Shown: positions 1-8,183 of the stretch, in pieces
Numbering within the stretch: position 1 is the first letter of the stretch
Layout: each line of letters begins with the position of its first letter
DNA from: Cyanobium usitatum str. Tous
GTDB taxonomy: Bacteria > Cyanobacteriota > Cyanobacteriia > PCC-6307 > Cyanobiaceae
Reading direction: 5' to 3'
NCBI RefSeq assembly: GCF_003011885.1
Contig: NZ_PXXO01000002.1
Coordinates: 124,001-188,000 of the forward strand
Length of the DNA stretch: 64,000 nt
Position numbers and translations under genes: made by a program
Notes under the pieces: generated by a model
Seen by the model: only the letters and a program-made list of their open reading frames with translations
Database searches by the model: none
Told to the model about the DNA's origin: nothing

Positions 1-932
1 AGCAAGGAGGACGTTTTGGTGATTCCCAGCAGTTTCTGGGGATTGATCGTGATCGAATCGGCTTGCTCCAGGCCAGCAACCCGATGGCGGTGGGCAGGCA
101 CCAGGCCGAACACAGCCCCGATAGCGCCATCCACATGCAGCCACAGGCCCCGCCGCTGGCAAATCCCAGCTATCGCACTGAGGGGGTCGACTGCCCCCCG
201 AACAGTGGTGCCAGCGGTGGCAACTACCGCGATTACTGGCAGCCCAGCCCGCTCGAGTTGATCAAGCTCCACCTCCAAAGCGGTCGGATCTAGTCGGCCC
301 TGGCTATCTACTGGCACCGGCCGCAGGGCCTCAGGCGGTAAGCCCATCACCGCCAGTGCTTTAGCGAGGGAGACATGGGCATCAATGCTTGCCACCACCA
401 CTGCCCGGCCGTCTATGGCCAGACCCCGCTGGCGTCTCGCCGCCACCAGAGCCATCAAGTTGGAAAGGGTGCCGCCGCTGGCGGCCACACCGCCACTACC
501 CGCAGGCAGGCCTAGCTGCTCAGCCAGCCAGGCCGTGAGGCTGCGCTCTAGGCGGCTCAAGCTGGGGGACAATTCCTCAGCCAACATGTTGTTGTTAAGG
601 CCGGCGCAGATCAAATCTGCAGCCACCGAGGCCGGCAGGGGCGGTGGGTCGAGATGGGCAAGGGCACCGGGGTGGTTGGGATTGAAGGCCCCATCCATCA
701 CCAGCTGCAGATCGGCCAGCAGCATCTCCGGAGCCAACCCGTGATCTTCCGGCTCCACCGGTGGCAAAACGCTCAAGCCTGGCAGTGGCGAGCGTTCGGC
801 AGCGCTACCAAGCCATACACAGAGCTGCCGTGAAGCCTGCTCTAAAAAATCCTGCAGCCTGGGGTCTAGCTGCTCCGGACTGGCGAAGGGCAGGGGCTGG
901 CTGGCCCGCGGGGCAGGGGGGGCGCTAGCCAA
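1..932 (-). CDS. Group II pyridoxal-phosphate-dependent decarboxylase, C-terminus cut off by window edge
   Basis: The reverse strand reads as the N-terminal and central part of a group II PLP decarboxylase (aromatic amino acid, glutamate or diaminobutyrate decarboxylase family). Visible marks are the NPNHPGALAHLDPPP stretch, the SGGTLSNLMAL cofactor-binding segment and ITINPQKLLG near the window edge, whose lysine (codon 33-35) is the expected Schiff-base lysine. The ATG at the head of the frame runs into a TGA after two codons, so I place the start at a TTG at 932; the start is uncertain. The gene is divergent from tadA. The substrate cannot be told from this part. The family is secure, the exact reaction is not. 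Confidence 0.85.
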   Translation of the reverse strand, partial: MASAPPAPRASQPLPFASPEQLDPRLQDFLEQASRQLCVWLGSAAERSPLPGLSVLPPVEPEDHGLAPEMLLADLQLVMDGAFNPNHPGALAHLDPPPLPASVAADLICAGLNNNMLAEELSPSLSRLERSLTAWLAEQLGLPAGSGGVAASGGTLSNLMALVAARRQRGLAIDGRAVVVASIDAHVSLAKALAVMGLPPEALRPVPVDSQGRLDPTALEVELDQLERAGLPVIAVVATAGTTVRGAVDPLSAIAGICQRRGLWLHVDGAIGAVFGLVPAHRHRVAGLEQADSITINPQKLLGITKTSSL

Positions 933-1026
933 CGAAAACCGATCGGATCAAGCCATTCTCACTTGTGGAGGTGGGCTACAAGTGGGTTTGTGCTGCGGGC
1001 AGCAAGCAGTGGATCCTTCCCAACTC

Positions 1027-1515
1027 ATGGGCCCACCAGGTCCCCAGCTGCAGCGCCAGTGGATGCAACTGCTGCTGCGCCACGCAGAACGGGCCGGAAA
1101 CCAGGGCGAAATTCCCGTGGCCGCTGTGGTGCTCGATGAAGGGGGACGCTGCATCGGCTGGGGCAGCAATCGGCGCGAGCAAAACAGCGATCCCCTTGGA
1201 CACGCCGAACTGGTGGCCCTTGGCCAGGCGGCCCGCTTGCGCGGCGACTGGCGATTTAATGGCTGCTCCTTGCTGGTGAGCCTGGAACCTTGTCCCATGT
1301 GTGCCGGTGCCTTGGTCCAAGCCCGCATGGGAACGGTCATTTTTGGCGCTAGGGATCCGAAGAGGGGCGCCCTCGGCAGTTGCCTTGACTTAGCCAGCAA
1401 TCCCAGTGCCCATCACCACATGACCGTGATCGGAGGGGTTTTGGGCGAAGAGGCCAGCGGTCTGCTGGCGAGCTGGTTTAGGCGGCGACGGCAGCAGGGG
1501 CAACTGCGGGCCTGA
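1027..1515 (+). CDS. tadA: tRNA-specific adenosine deaminase TadA
   Basis: Zinc-dependent deaminase that makes inosine at the wobble base of tRNA-Arg(ACG). The sequence has the HAE motif with its zinc histidine and catalytic glutamate, and the PCPMCAGAL motif with the two zinc cysteines. I chose the ATG at 1027 because the residues before EIPVAAVVL then match the usual length; an upstream in-frame ATG at 982 would add 15 unconserved residues. The last 38 bases overlap the 3' end of the convergent aminotransferase gene. A free-nucleobase deaminase is the alternative, but the motif spacing fits TadA. Confidence 0.9.
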   Translation: MGPPGPQLQRQWMQLLLRHAERAGNQGEIPVAAVVLDEGGRCIGWGSNRREQNSDPLGHAELVALGQAARLRGDWRFNGCSLLVSLEPCPMCAGALVQARMGTVIFGARDPKRGALGSCLDLASNPSAHHHMTVIGGVLGEEASGLLASWFRRRRQQGQLRA

Positions 1516-2671
1516 AGGCCGGCAGCTCGGTTTCAAACAGGTTGAGCAGTAGGTCGACGTTTTCAGGCTGGCTGTTGTAACCCATCAAGCCGATCCGCCA
1601 AACCTTGCCCGCCAGCGCTCCCAAGCCTCCACCTACCTCAATGCCATGTTTGGTGAGCAGGTGCTGGGAGAAGGCTTTGCCGTCAACTCCTGCGGGGATG
1701 CGCACCGTGGTGAGGGTGGGTAGGCGCAGTGCTGCCGGGGCATGAAGCTCGAGTCCTAGGGCTTCGAGACCAGCCCATAGGAGCTCGGAATTGCTGCGGT
1801 GACGGGCCCAGGCTGCCTCCAGCCCCTCCTCGGCCAGCAGGCGCAGGGCTTCGCGCATGCCGAAATTCATATTGACTGGCGCCGTGTGGTGGTACACCCG
1901 ATCGCTGCCCCAGTACTGATTCAGCAGGGTGACGTCCAGGTACCAGTTGGGGACCTTGCCGGCCCGGGCCATCATTTTTGCTTCGGCTCGCGGCCCCATG
2001 GTGAAGGGACCCAATCCAGGAGGACAGCTGAGGCCCTTCTGGCTGCAGCTGTAGGCCAGATCTACCTTCCATTCATCGAGGTAGAGGGGCACCGCACCAA
2101 GGGAAGTGACGGTATCAAGCAAGAGCAGGCAGTCGTGCTGACGGCAGAGATCGCCTATGCCCTCCATGGGCTGGCAGATACCAGTCGATGTTTCGGCGTG
2201 GACGATGGCCAGAATTTTGGGCCGATGGGTGGCTACGGCGTTCTCGAGTTCAGCAAGGCTGAAGGCTTCCCCCCAGGGCTTCTCAATCGTCACAACATTG
2301 GCCCGGTAGCGACCGGCCATGTCGGCCAGACGTAGGCCGAAATAGCCCTTGACGGCCACCAAAACGGTGTCTCCAGGCTCAATCGTGTTGGCCAGGCTGG
2401 CTTCCATGGCCGCACTGCCGGTGCCGCTCATTGGAATGGTGAGCCGGTTGTCGGTCTGCCAGGCGTAGCGAAGCAGCTCCTGCACCTCACTCATCAGCTC
2501 GACGTAGAGGGGGTCGAGGTGACCAATCGGCATTCGGGCCAGGGCCTGAAGCACGGTGGGATGGGCATTGGAGGGGCCAGGACCTAGCAGCAGACGATCT
2601 GGCGTGGCTATTGGGGCCAGCGTGCGGCGATGGGCTGAATTAACTGGTGGCAGCACGGGCAGGGGAACCAA
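1478..2671 (-). CDS. Class V aminotransferase, alanine/serine-glyoxylate type
   Basis: A 397-residue PLP aminotransferase of the class V family, probably transferring an amino group from alanine or serine to glyoxylate, which would fit photorespiratory glyoxylate disposal. Visible features are LLLGPGPSNAHP near residue 30, the PLP phosphate-binding SGTGSAAMEA at 82-91, the aspartate of LLLLDTVTSLG (D186) and the Schiff-base lysine in SCSQKGLSCPPG (K212). The start is read as TTG at 2671; a GTG five codons later is also possible. It lies 48 bases downstream of apcF on the same strand. The substrate pair is inferred from the family. Confidence 0.85.
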   Translation of the reverse strand: MVPLPVLPPVNSAHRRTLAPIATPDRLLLGPGPSNAHPTVLQALARMPIGHLDPLYVELMSEVQELLRYAWQTDNRLTIPMSGTGSAAMEASLANTIEPGDTVLVAVKGYFGLRLADMAGRYRANVVTIEKPWGEAFSLAELENAVATHRPKILAIVHAETSTGICQPMEGIGDLCRQHDCLLLLDTVTSLGAVPLYLDEWKVDLAYSCSQKGLSCPPGLGPFTMGPRAEAKMMARAGKVPNWYLDVTLLNQYWGSDRVYHHTAPVNMNFGMREALRLLAEEGLEAAWARHRSNSELLWAGLEALGLELHAPAALRLPTLTTVRIPAGVDGKAFSQHLLTKHGIEVGGGLGALAGKVWRIGLMGYNSQPENVDLLLNLFETELPAFRPAVAPAAVAA

Positions 2672-2718
2672 GGCCAGGATGGAGAGGGTAAATCGAGCCT
2701 AAGGAGCAATTCTGGGGC

Positions 2719-3264
2719 CTAGCGGGCCCGCAGATTGGTGGCACCAAGACCACGGCAGAGATGGTCAAAGGGGGCCCGAACCACTATCGCGGATGCCACA
2801 CCGGACTCGAGCAGCATCTCGCAGACCACATCAGCCATCAAGGCAATGCTGCGCACGGTGGGGCCGGTCGGCACGCCAAGACTCTTGTAGGTGTCGTCGA
2901 GACCATTCAGCACCCGCTCGTTGAGGATCGATGCGTCGTCGGCGATCAGGGCATAGCTGACGTAACGCAGGAAGTAATCCATGTCCCGCAGGCAAGCCGA
3001 AAGGCGCCTTGTGGTGTAAGCGTTGCCACCGGGCAGGATCAGCTCGGGATCAGCAAGCCAGAGACGCTGGGCCGCCTCGCGCACGATGGTGGCAGCCTCT
3101 CGGTTGATCAGCTCCACCGCAGCCAGGCGCACGCTGGATTCGGAGTAGTAAGTGCTGATGCGGTCGATCGCATCGCGGTCTAAATAGCGGCCGAGCTGGT
3201 CATAACGGCCAATTAGACCAGTGATGGCATCGCGCATGGCGGAATCAAATCGACGCACCTGCAT
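2719..3264 (-). CDS. apcF: Allophycocyanin beta-18-like subunit ApcF
   Basis: A phycobilisome core subunit, replacing one ordinary ApcB in the core trimer that passes energy to chlorophyll. The chain has the beta-type allophycocyanin pattern: MRDAITGLIGRYD at the N-terminus, GRYLDRDAID, and the chromophore segment GGNAYTTRRLSACLRDMDY with the bilin-binding cysteine at residue 91. An internal ATG at 3237 would put that cysteine at 82, the usual numbering, so the true start may be nine codons later. It diverges from glnA. Assignment to ApcF rather than ApcB rests on the RYLDRDAID and TRRLSAC wording recalled from the family. Confidence 0.88.
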   Translation of the reverse strand: MQVRRFDSAMRDAITGLIGRYDQLGRYLDRDAIDRISTYYSESSVRLAAVELINREAATIVREAAQRLWLADPELILPGGNAYTTRRLSACLRDMDYFLRYVSYALIADDASILNERVLNGLDDTYKSLGVPTGPTVRSIALMADVVCEMLLESGVASAIVVRAPFDHLCRGLGATNLRAR

Positions 3265-3359
3265 CGAAAACTAGCACTCACATTCCGCCAAACCCCAGGC
3301 CAGTGGTGGGTTCTGGGGAAGTTGACAGAAACGGTTACGCAATCCTCGCCTTCAGTTTG

Positions 3360-3401
3360 GTTACAGGCGATACCAATTAGCTTCTGGACGATCCGTACGG
3401 T
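3360..3401 (+). promoter_or_regulatory. Probable NtcA-activated promoter of glnA
   Basis: A GTT-N8-TAC site (3360-3373) is followed by exactly 22 bases and then TACGGT (3396-3401), matching the TAN3T -10 box. The known layout of NtcA-activated cyanobacterial promoters is GTA-N8-TAC about 22 bases before a TAN3T box, so only the third base of the left half-site differs. No -35 box is apparent, as expected for such promoters. NtcA would activate glnA when 2-oxoglutarate signals nitrogen shortage. Confidence 0.7.
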
Positions 3402-3445
3402 CCGGCGACGCCGCATCCGGTCGGCACCCATTCTTCTTGTTCGTA

Positions 3446-4864
3446 ATGGCCCAAACAGCCCAGGACGTACTCCGTCAGATCCATGAGGACGGAATCGAGC
3501 TGATCGACCTCAAGTTTGTCGACTTGCATGGCAAGTGGCAGCACCTGACGGTCTGCCGCGACCTGATCGACGAGGCCTCCTTCAGCGATGGCGTTGCCTT
3601 TGATGGCTCCTCGATTCGGGGCTGGAAGGCGATCAACGAATCGGACATGGCGATGGTGCCGGACCCCAACACCGCCTGGATCGATCCCTTTTACAGCCAC
3701 AAAACCCTGAGCCTGATCTGCTCGATCCAGGAGCCCCGCAGTGGCAAGCCCTATGGCCGTTGCCCCCGGGCCTTGGCCCAGAAAGCCCTCAACTATCTCG
3801 GTTCCACCGGCATCGCCGATACCGCCTACTTCGGGCCGGAACCTGAATTCTTTGTCTTCGACGACGTCCGCTACAGCTCAGGCAGTGGCAGCAGCTTCTA
3901 CAGCGTCGATTCAGTTGAAGCTCCTTGGAATAGCTCGCGCCTCGAGGAGGGCGGCAACCTTGCCTACAAGATTCAGTTGAAGGAGGGCTACTTCCCGGTC
4001 GCCCCCAACGACACCCTTCAAGACATGCGCACGGAGATGTTGCTCACCATGGGCAGCCTGGGCGTGCCGATCGAGAAGCAGCACCACGAGGTGGCAACAG
4101 CCCAGCATGAGCTGGGTATCAAGTTTGCCGAGCTGATCAGCGCAGCCGACAACGTGATGATCTACAAATACGTAGTGCGCAACGTTGCCCGCAAGTACGG
4201 CAAGACGGCCACCTTCATGCCCAAACCCGTGTTCGCCGATAACGGCAGTGGCATGCACGTGCACCAAAGCCTCTGGAGAGGTGGCAACCCCCTGTTTTTC
4301 GGCGAAGGCACCTACGCCAACCTTTCCCAGACTGCCCGTTGGTACATCGGAGGGCTGCTGAAGCACGCCCCCAGTTTCCTTGCCTTCACCAATCCCACCA
4401 CCAACAGCTACAAGCGATTGGTGCCAGGCTTCGAGGCTCCGGTGAACCTGGTTTATTCCCAGGGCAATCGTTCCGCCGCGGTTCGCATTCCGCTCACGGG
4501 GCCGAGCCCCAAGGCCAAGCGCCTGGAATTCCGCTCCGGCGATGCCCTGTCCAACCCCTACCTCGGCTTCGCGGCAATGTTGATGGCAGGCATCGATGGC
4601 ATCAAGAACCAAATCGACCCGGGCGATGGCACCGATGTTGATCTGTTCGAGCTCTCGCCTGAGGAATTGGCCCGCATCTCCACTGTGCCGGCCTCACTCA
4701 ATGGTGCCCTTGAGGCCCTCGATGCAGACAAGGATTACCTGCTAGCTGGTGGCGTCTTCACCGAAGACTTCATCAACAACTGGATAACCCTTAAATACGA
4801 GGAAGTGCAGCAGCTACGCCAGCGGCCCCACCCCCACGAGTTCGTGATGTACTACGCCGCCTGA
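3446..4864 (+). CDS. glnA: Glutamine synthetase type I
   Basis: Makes glutamine from glutamate, ammonium and ATP in the cytoplasm, the entry point of the GS-GOGAT cycle. The 472-residue chain has the beta-grasp FDGSSIRGW motif, GPEPEFF, the ATP-site [10 protein letters not shown] around 266-275, [10 protein letters not shown] and the flap glutamate in PGFEAPV (E330), and NRSAAVRIP. An upstream TTG at 3437 is open, but ATG 3446 gives the usual cyanobacterial N-terminus MAQTAQDVL. Where enterobacterial enzymes have the adenylylated tyrosine (LYDLPPEE), this one has LFELSPEE with Phe401, so control by adenylylation is not expected. An NtcA-type promoter lies upstream. Confidence 0.97.
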   Translation: MAQTAQDVLRQIHEDGIELIDLKFVDLHGKWQHLTVCRDLIDEASFSDGVAFDGSSIRGWKAINESDMAMVPDPNTAWIDPFYSHKTLSLICSIQEPRSGKPYGRCPRALAQKALNYLGSTGIADTAYFGPEPEFFVFDDVRYSSGSGSSFYSVDSVEAPWNSSRLEEGGNLAYKIQLKEGYFPVAPNDTLQDMRTEMLLTMGSLGVPIEKQHHEVATAQHELGIKFAELISAADNVMIYKYVVRNVARKYGKTATFMPKPVFADNGSGMHVHQSLWRGGNPLFFGEGTYANLSQTARWYIGGLLKHAPSFLAFTNPTTNSYKRLVPGFEAPVNLVYSQGNRSAAVRIPLTGPSPKAKRLEFRSGDALSNPYLGFAAMLMAGIDGIKNQIDPGDGTDVDLFELSPEELARISTVPASLNGALEALDADKDYLLAGGVFTEDFINNWITLKYEEVQQLRQRPHPHEFVMYYAA

Positions 4865-5106
4865 TTAGGCACCGGCGGGCAATAGCGCAGGTGGGCGATA
4901 GCGCTTGCCTGCATTTGCTTTTCGCGGGCCTGGCGCCTAGCCCAGGCCTGGAGCTGATGCAGGGCGTCCCCGGCGGGGTTGGGATCGTGATGCTTGGTTA
5001 TCTGGGCCAGTTCGGCTCCATGGAGGCGGTTGTCGCGGGCGTGCAACAGGCTCCAGGTTTGAAATTCAGGATCGGCATGCTGGCTCTGCAGGCTGGCAAT
5101 GGTCAT
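4852..5106 (-). CDS. Small hypothetical protein
   Basis: An 84-residue, charged protein with no signal peptide or membrane segment; I do not recognise the family. The start at ATG 5106 is supported by a purine-rich GAGGGGAG a few bases upstream on that strand. It begins [15 protein letters not shown] and is rich in His, Gln and Ala. Its 3' end overlaps the last 13 bases of the convergent glnA. It could be a real picocyanobacterial small protein or a chance frame in GC-rich DNA; the ribosome site favours a real gene. Confidence 0.55.
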   Translation of the reverse strand: MTIASLQSQHADPEFQTWSLLHARDNRLHGAELAQITKHHDPNPAGDALHQLQAWARRQAREKQMQASAIAHLRYCPPVPNQAA

Positions 5107-5245
5107 GGCGTGCTCCCCTCTCTCTGGATCCAGTCCGCAGCTATTTTGGTAGCGGTTGCTACTAAACAGCCAGAGCTTCACAGCTCTTCAGCAATCGCGG
5201 TGTCAGTTGAAATTCGCTGAAATAGACCCAAGCAATTGCCTAGCC

Positions 5246-6304
5246 ATGCCCGATCAGCTCACCAAGTTGGCCTACCAAACCATGCAGCAGGGCAGGGCGC
5301 TGCTTGGGGTCACCCATAAGGAGGTGAGCACCAGGCTTATGGGGTTGCTTGCTCCAGATGGCACCCCCAAAACCGTGCCAATACCGCCTGAGTTGCTGGC
5401 CAGCCTCAGGCAGGCCATGGATTCATTACACGAGCGCGACTGGCAGGAAGCAGAACAGGGCCTTTACCCCCCATCCCTGCTGTTCGATGCCCCCTGGCTT
5501 GATTGGGCGAGTCGGTATCCAATGGTGTGGCTAGATATGCCCAGCACCTGGTCCCGCCGCCGGGAGCGCAATGTGCGCGATTTACCTAGCAGTGTTGATC
5601 TAGATAATTACCCCGACTATTACCTTCAAAATTTTCATCACCAGACTGACGGCTACCTAAGCGACCACTCCGCGGCGCTCTACGACCTGCAGGTGGAAAT
5701 TCTGTTTAATGGCACTGCCGACCCAATGCGGCGGCGGATGCTTGCACCCTTGCTGAGGGGTATCAAAGCCTTCGCGGATCGGCCAGCCGGCCAGGTGCGC
5801 GTGCTCGACCTTGCCACCGGCACCGGTCGCACCCTGCGTCAGATCAGGGCCGCTTTACCCAAAGCCCAGCTGGTGGGATTGGATCTTTCCAGTGCCTACC
5901 TGCGCCAGGCCAATAAATGGCTTAGTCAGCTGCCCGGAGAACTTCCCCAGCTAACCCAAGGCAACGCTGAGGCACTGCCCTTTGCCGACGCAAGCTTTCA
6001 AGCCGTCACCTGCGTTTTTCTGTTCCACGAGTTGCCAGGGGAGGCACGTCAGAACGTGATTAATCAGGCCTACCGGGTTTTGGAGCCTGGAGGGGTTGTG
6101 GTCATTGCCGACTCCGTACAACTGGCTGATTCACCCCAATTCAGTGCCGTAATGGAGAACTTCCGGCGGGTTTTCCATGAGCCCTATTACCGCGATTACA
6201 TCTCAGATGACATCGGAGCTCGTCTTGCCCAGCCTGGCTTTGAGGGCATTACGGCCCAAAGCCATTTCATGACTCGGGTCTGGACGGCCCGCAAACCTCG
6301 CTAA
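5246..6304 (+). CDS. Class I SAM-dependent methyltransferase, UbiE-like fold
   Basis: A 352-residue protein. Its C-terminal half is a Rossmann methyltransferase: VRVLDLATGTGRTLRQIR is motif I (SAM binding), followed by LVGLDLSSAYL (motif II acidic residue), a GNAEALPFADASF segment typical of UbiE-like enzymes, and RVLEPGGVVVIAD. The N-terminal about 150 residues, including SSVDLDNYPDYYLQNFHHQ, look like a lineage-specific lead domain. I chose ATG 5246 because the upstream frame is uncharacteristic. The substrate is unknown; quinone, tocopherol or lipid precursors are all possible. The stop overlaps the end of the convergent gene. Confidence 0.82.
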   Translation: MPDQLTKLAYQTMQQGRALLGVTHKEVSTRLMGLLAPDGTPKTVPIPPELLASLRQAMDSLHERDWQEAEQGLYPPSLLFDAPWLDWASRYPMVWLDMPSTWSRRRERNVRDLPSSVDLDNYPDYYLQNFHHQTDGYLSDHSAALYDLQVEILFNGTADPMRRRMLAPLLRGIKAFADRPAGQVRVLDLATGTGRTLRQIRAALPKAQLVGLDLSSAYLRQANKWLSQLPGELPQLTQGNAEALPFADASFQAVTCVFLFHELPGEARQNVINQAYRVLEPGGVVVIADSVQLADSPQFSAVMENFRRVFHEPYYRDYISDDIGARLAQPGFEGITAQSHFMTRVWTARKPR

Positions 6305-6570
6305 CGCTTCAGAATCCAGGCCAGGAGCAGACCGGCGGTGGCCCAGCGCAGCCCACGCCAAAACAGCACCTCCTGCCGGTAAGGGGGGGCTAGCTGCTCG
6401 GGCAGGGGATCAAGCAATCTCTGGGTTAGCTCAAGGCGCTGGCGTTGCCGCCGCTGATTGACCCCGGAGCTTTTAGCTGTCAAAGATGCCTGGGTGAGCA
6501 ACCCATCCAGCAGGTGCAGTAGGCGAATTGGTTGGCGCACCGAGTGGTGGCCCAATGGTCGCGTCGGCAT
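6301..6570 (-). CDS. Small hypothetical protein with C-terminal membrane segment
   Basis: Read from ATG 6570 this gives 89 residues: a leucine- and arginine-rich helical part (QPIRLLHLLDGLLTQASL) and a short hydrophobic C-terminus (WATAGLLLAWILKR) that looks like a single membrane anchor. I do not recognise a named family, though the composition resembles a conserved picocyanobacterial unknown. It converges on the methyltransferase with a 4-base overlap and diverges from the gene at 6605. Function unknown. Confidence 0.6.
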   Translation of the reverse strand: MPTRPLGHHSVRQPIRLLHLLDGLLTQASLTAKSSGVNQRRQRQRLELTQRLLDPLPEQLAPPYRQEVLFWRGLRWATAGLLLAWILKR

Positions 6571-6604
6571 GGCCTGCTCCCAACGAGGCGTTACAGGCTT
6601 CAGG

Positions 6605-6958
6605 ATGGAACCTCGAGCCTGTAGCCGTCCAGTGCAAACCCCGTTGTCCAAGCAAAAACGAAGCTGGCCAGAAGGATCCTTAGAGCTGGCTGTCGCTTTG
6701 CAGCGACATCTGGCCATAGGCGACCGGGATTGGCACGCCTTCAAGTCCCAACGCCCCCGGCGCGGCGCTGAGCAGCTTGCCGCAGCCCTGGTGCTGCTGC
6801 TTAGGGGCGATGATCCCGGGGCACCTCAAAGCTCAGACGCCCGCCGCCAGGCCATCGAGTTGGTTGAGCATGGGCTCGGCTGGCTCAAGGCTGAGTTGAG
6901 CGATCCTGGTTGCCCCAGCCACCGACAGGCACCAGCAACGAAGCTCGCTGCCGACTGA
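6605..6958 (+). CDS. Conserved hypothetical protein (DUF6439-like)
   Basis: A 117-residue protein from ATG 6605. The conserved-looking part runs from ELAVALQRHLAIGDRDWH through RRGAEQLAAALVLLL to LGWLKAELSDPGCPSH, a pattern I associate with a cyanobacterial unknown family, probably DUF6439. The family name is from memory and uncertain. It appears soluble and helical. The last 74 bases overlap the convergent ATPase gene at 6885, a long overlap, so either stop region may carry a variable tail. Function unknown. Confidence 0.6.
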   Translation: MEPRACSRPVQTPLSKQKRSWPEGSLELAVALQRHLAIGDRDWHAFKSQRPRRGAEQLAAALVLLLRGDDPGAPQSSDARRQAIELVEHGLGWLKAELSDPGCPSHRQAPATKLAAD

Positions 6959-7367
6959 CTGCCAGTTGCAACCGGTTGCCACGGTTACTCCAGCGCACGT
7001 CGTCGAAGCAGTGATGAATCAAAAACAATCCGCGGCCACCTGCAGCATCTAGCTGCTTAGGCAGGCTGGTGCTGCGAGCCGCTGCGGGCACCCCGGCTCC
7101 CTCGTCCTGCACCTGCCACACCAGCCAGTTGGGGGTTTCAATGCGGCGCACTCTCAAGCATTTGGCTGGGTCGCACCCGTTGCCATGGCGGACCGCATTG
7201 ACCAGTGCTTCTTGCAGGCCAAGCTGCACCTGCCCCTGAAGCTGCAGGCAGCGAATGGGCTCAATCAAAAGTTCCAACAGCGGTGCTAGCTGCAGCGTTG
7301 AAGGCGTGATGAAGTCCGACCAGCGCAGGGCCATCGGGCTGAGGTACGCAGGTGCCGTTTTGAACAT
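6885..7367 (-). CDS. Anti-sigma regulatory factor, HATPase_c serine kinase-like
   Basis: A 160-residue GHKL-type ATPase resembling RsbW and SpoIIAB. Visible motifs are the N box LGLQEALVNAVRHGNGCD, the G1 box QDEGAGVP and the G2 box GGRGLFLIHH. Proteins of this kind bind a sigma factor or other partner and phosphorylate a STAS antagonist. A STAS protein is encoded at 38833-39177, a possible partner by inference only. I chose ATG 7367; an upstream start would run into the gun4 gene. It follows gun4 on the same strand with a short gap. No phosphatase partner is in the window. Confidence 0.8.
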   Translation of the reverse strand: MFKTAPAYLSPMALRWSDFITPSTLQLAPLLELLIEPIRCLQLQGQVQLGLQEALVNAVRHGNGCDPAKCLRVRRIETPNWLVWQVQDEGAGVPAAARSTSLPKQLDAAGGRGLFLIHHCFDDVRWSNRGNRLQLAVSRQRASLLVPVGGWGNQDRSTQP

Positions 7368-7389
7368 ACGCCGCTGCCTGCACCCTTGC

Positions 7390-8118
7390 TCAGGGCCTGA
7401 TCCGCTGTTGCACAGCTGGGTGGTTGAGCAGGGCATCCATCAGCCGCACACCGCGCAGTTGATTTACGAGGGGCATGTGGCCCTCAGGGGCCTCAATGGA
7501 CCACTGAAAGGAGCCGGGATAGCGCGTCCAGCGGCCTGCATCCTTCCAGGCCAACTTGGGCCAGAGCAGCTCCCAGCGGCCATTACAACTGCGTAGCAAC
7601 TTGCCCTGCACCGAGAAGCCAAAACGGCCACGTGAATAACAGACCCAGAGCCGATCGAGGCTGTCTAGGTCGGCGGAGGCTATCGGCGGCACCTCGCTGT
7701 AGTACACATACCCGCGGCGGATGGCTTCTGGGCCGGCGAGCTCCCGCAGCAAGCTGCTTGTGATTCGATCGGCTTCCTCAAACTGCTGAGCCATCAGAGC
7801 CCTTTGCAGGGGCGCGTAGTCCAGGCCACGGGCCGACACGGTGGCAAGCCAGCCGTCGGGGTAGCGGGCCAGAAACTCTTCGCGCAGCTGATCCTGTTCA
7901 TCGAGCAGGAGCTGAATTAAAAAACCAGCTGCCCAGTCATCTCCGGTGGCATCAACACCGGCCAGATGGTCTGGGATTAGGGGGCGCAAAGCTTGGCTCT
8001 GCTGCTGCAGGGTGGCCTGCAGGGCACGCCTTTGACGGGGATTGCCGGCTTGAAAGCGCTCAAGCAGGGCCCCAGGGCTGGTGCCGGTAGTGGCGGTGAC
8101 CGGAGGTCCGGAAAGCAT
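7390..8118 (-). CDS. gun4: GUN4 domain protein, Mg-chelatase activator
   Basis: A 242-residue GUN4 protein, which binds protoporphyrin IX and Mg-protoporphyrin and stimulates Mg-chelatase, the committing step to chlorophyll. The core is recognised by LAGPEAIRRGYVYYSEV, the substrate-groove wording DRLWVCYSRGRFGFSVQ, and a closing WTRYPGSFQWSIEAPEGHMP. An N-terminal helical bundle (about residues 15-100) precedes the core, as in cyanobacterial GUN4. ATG 8118 leaves room for the divergent mnmH promoter; an earlier start at 8223 would overlap mnmH. Confidence 0.9.
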   Translation of the reverse strand: MLSGPPVTATTGTSPGALLERFQAGNPRQRRALQATLQQQSQALRPLIPDHLAGVDATGDDWAAGFLIQLLLDEQDQLREEFLARYPDGWLATVSARGLDYAPLQRALMAQQFEEADRITSSLLRELAGPEAIRRGYVYYSEVPPIASADLDSLDRLWVCYSRGRFGFSVQGKLLRSCNGRWELLWPKLAWKDAGRWTRYPGSFQWSIEAPEGHMPLVNQLRGVRLMDALLNHPAVQQRIRP

Positions 8119-8183
8119 GGAAATGGAAGCCGAGCCTGAAGCAGTGCCAGCGTGGCCCACTATGTCAGCTGAGATCTTCAATA

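Noticed and set aside
982-1026. Longer N-terminus for TadA from ATG 982.
   Set aside because: The added residues are unlike the family start, and ATG 1027 gives the expected length, although the longer form cannot be excluded.
3911-4612. A 233-codon minus-strand frame inside glnA.
   Set aside because: Antisense to glnA with no recognisable domain or ribosome site.
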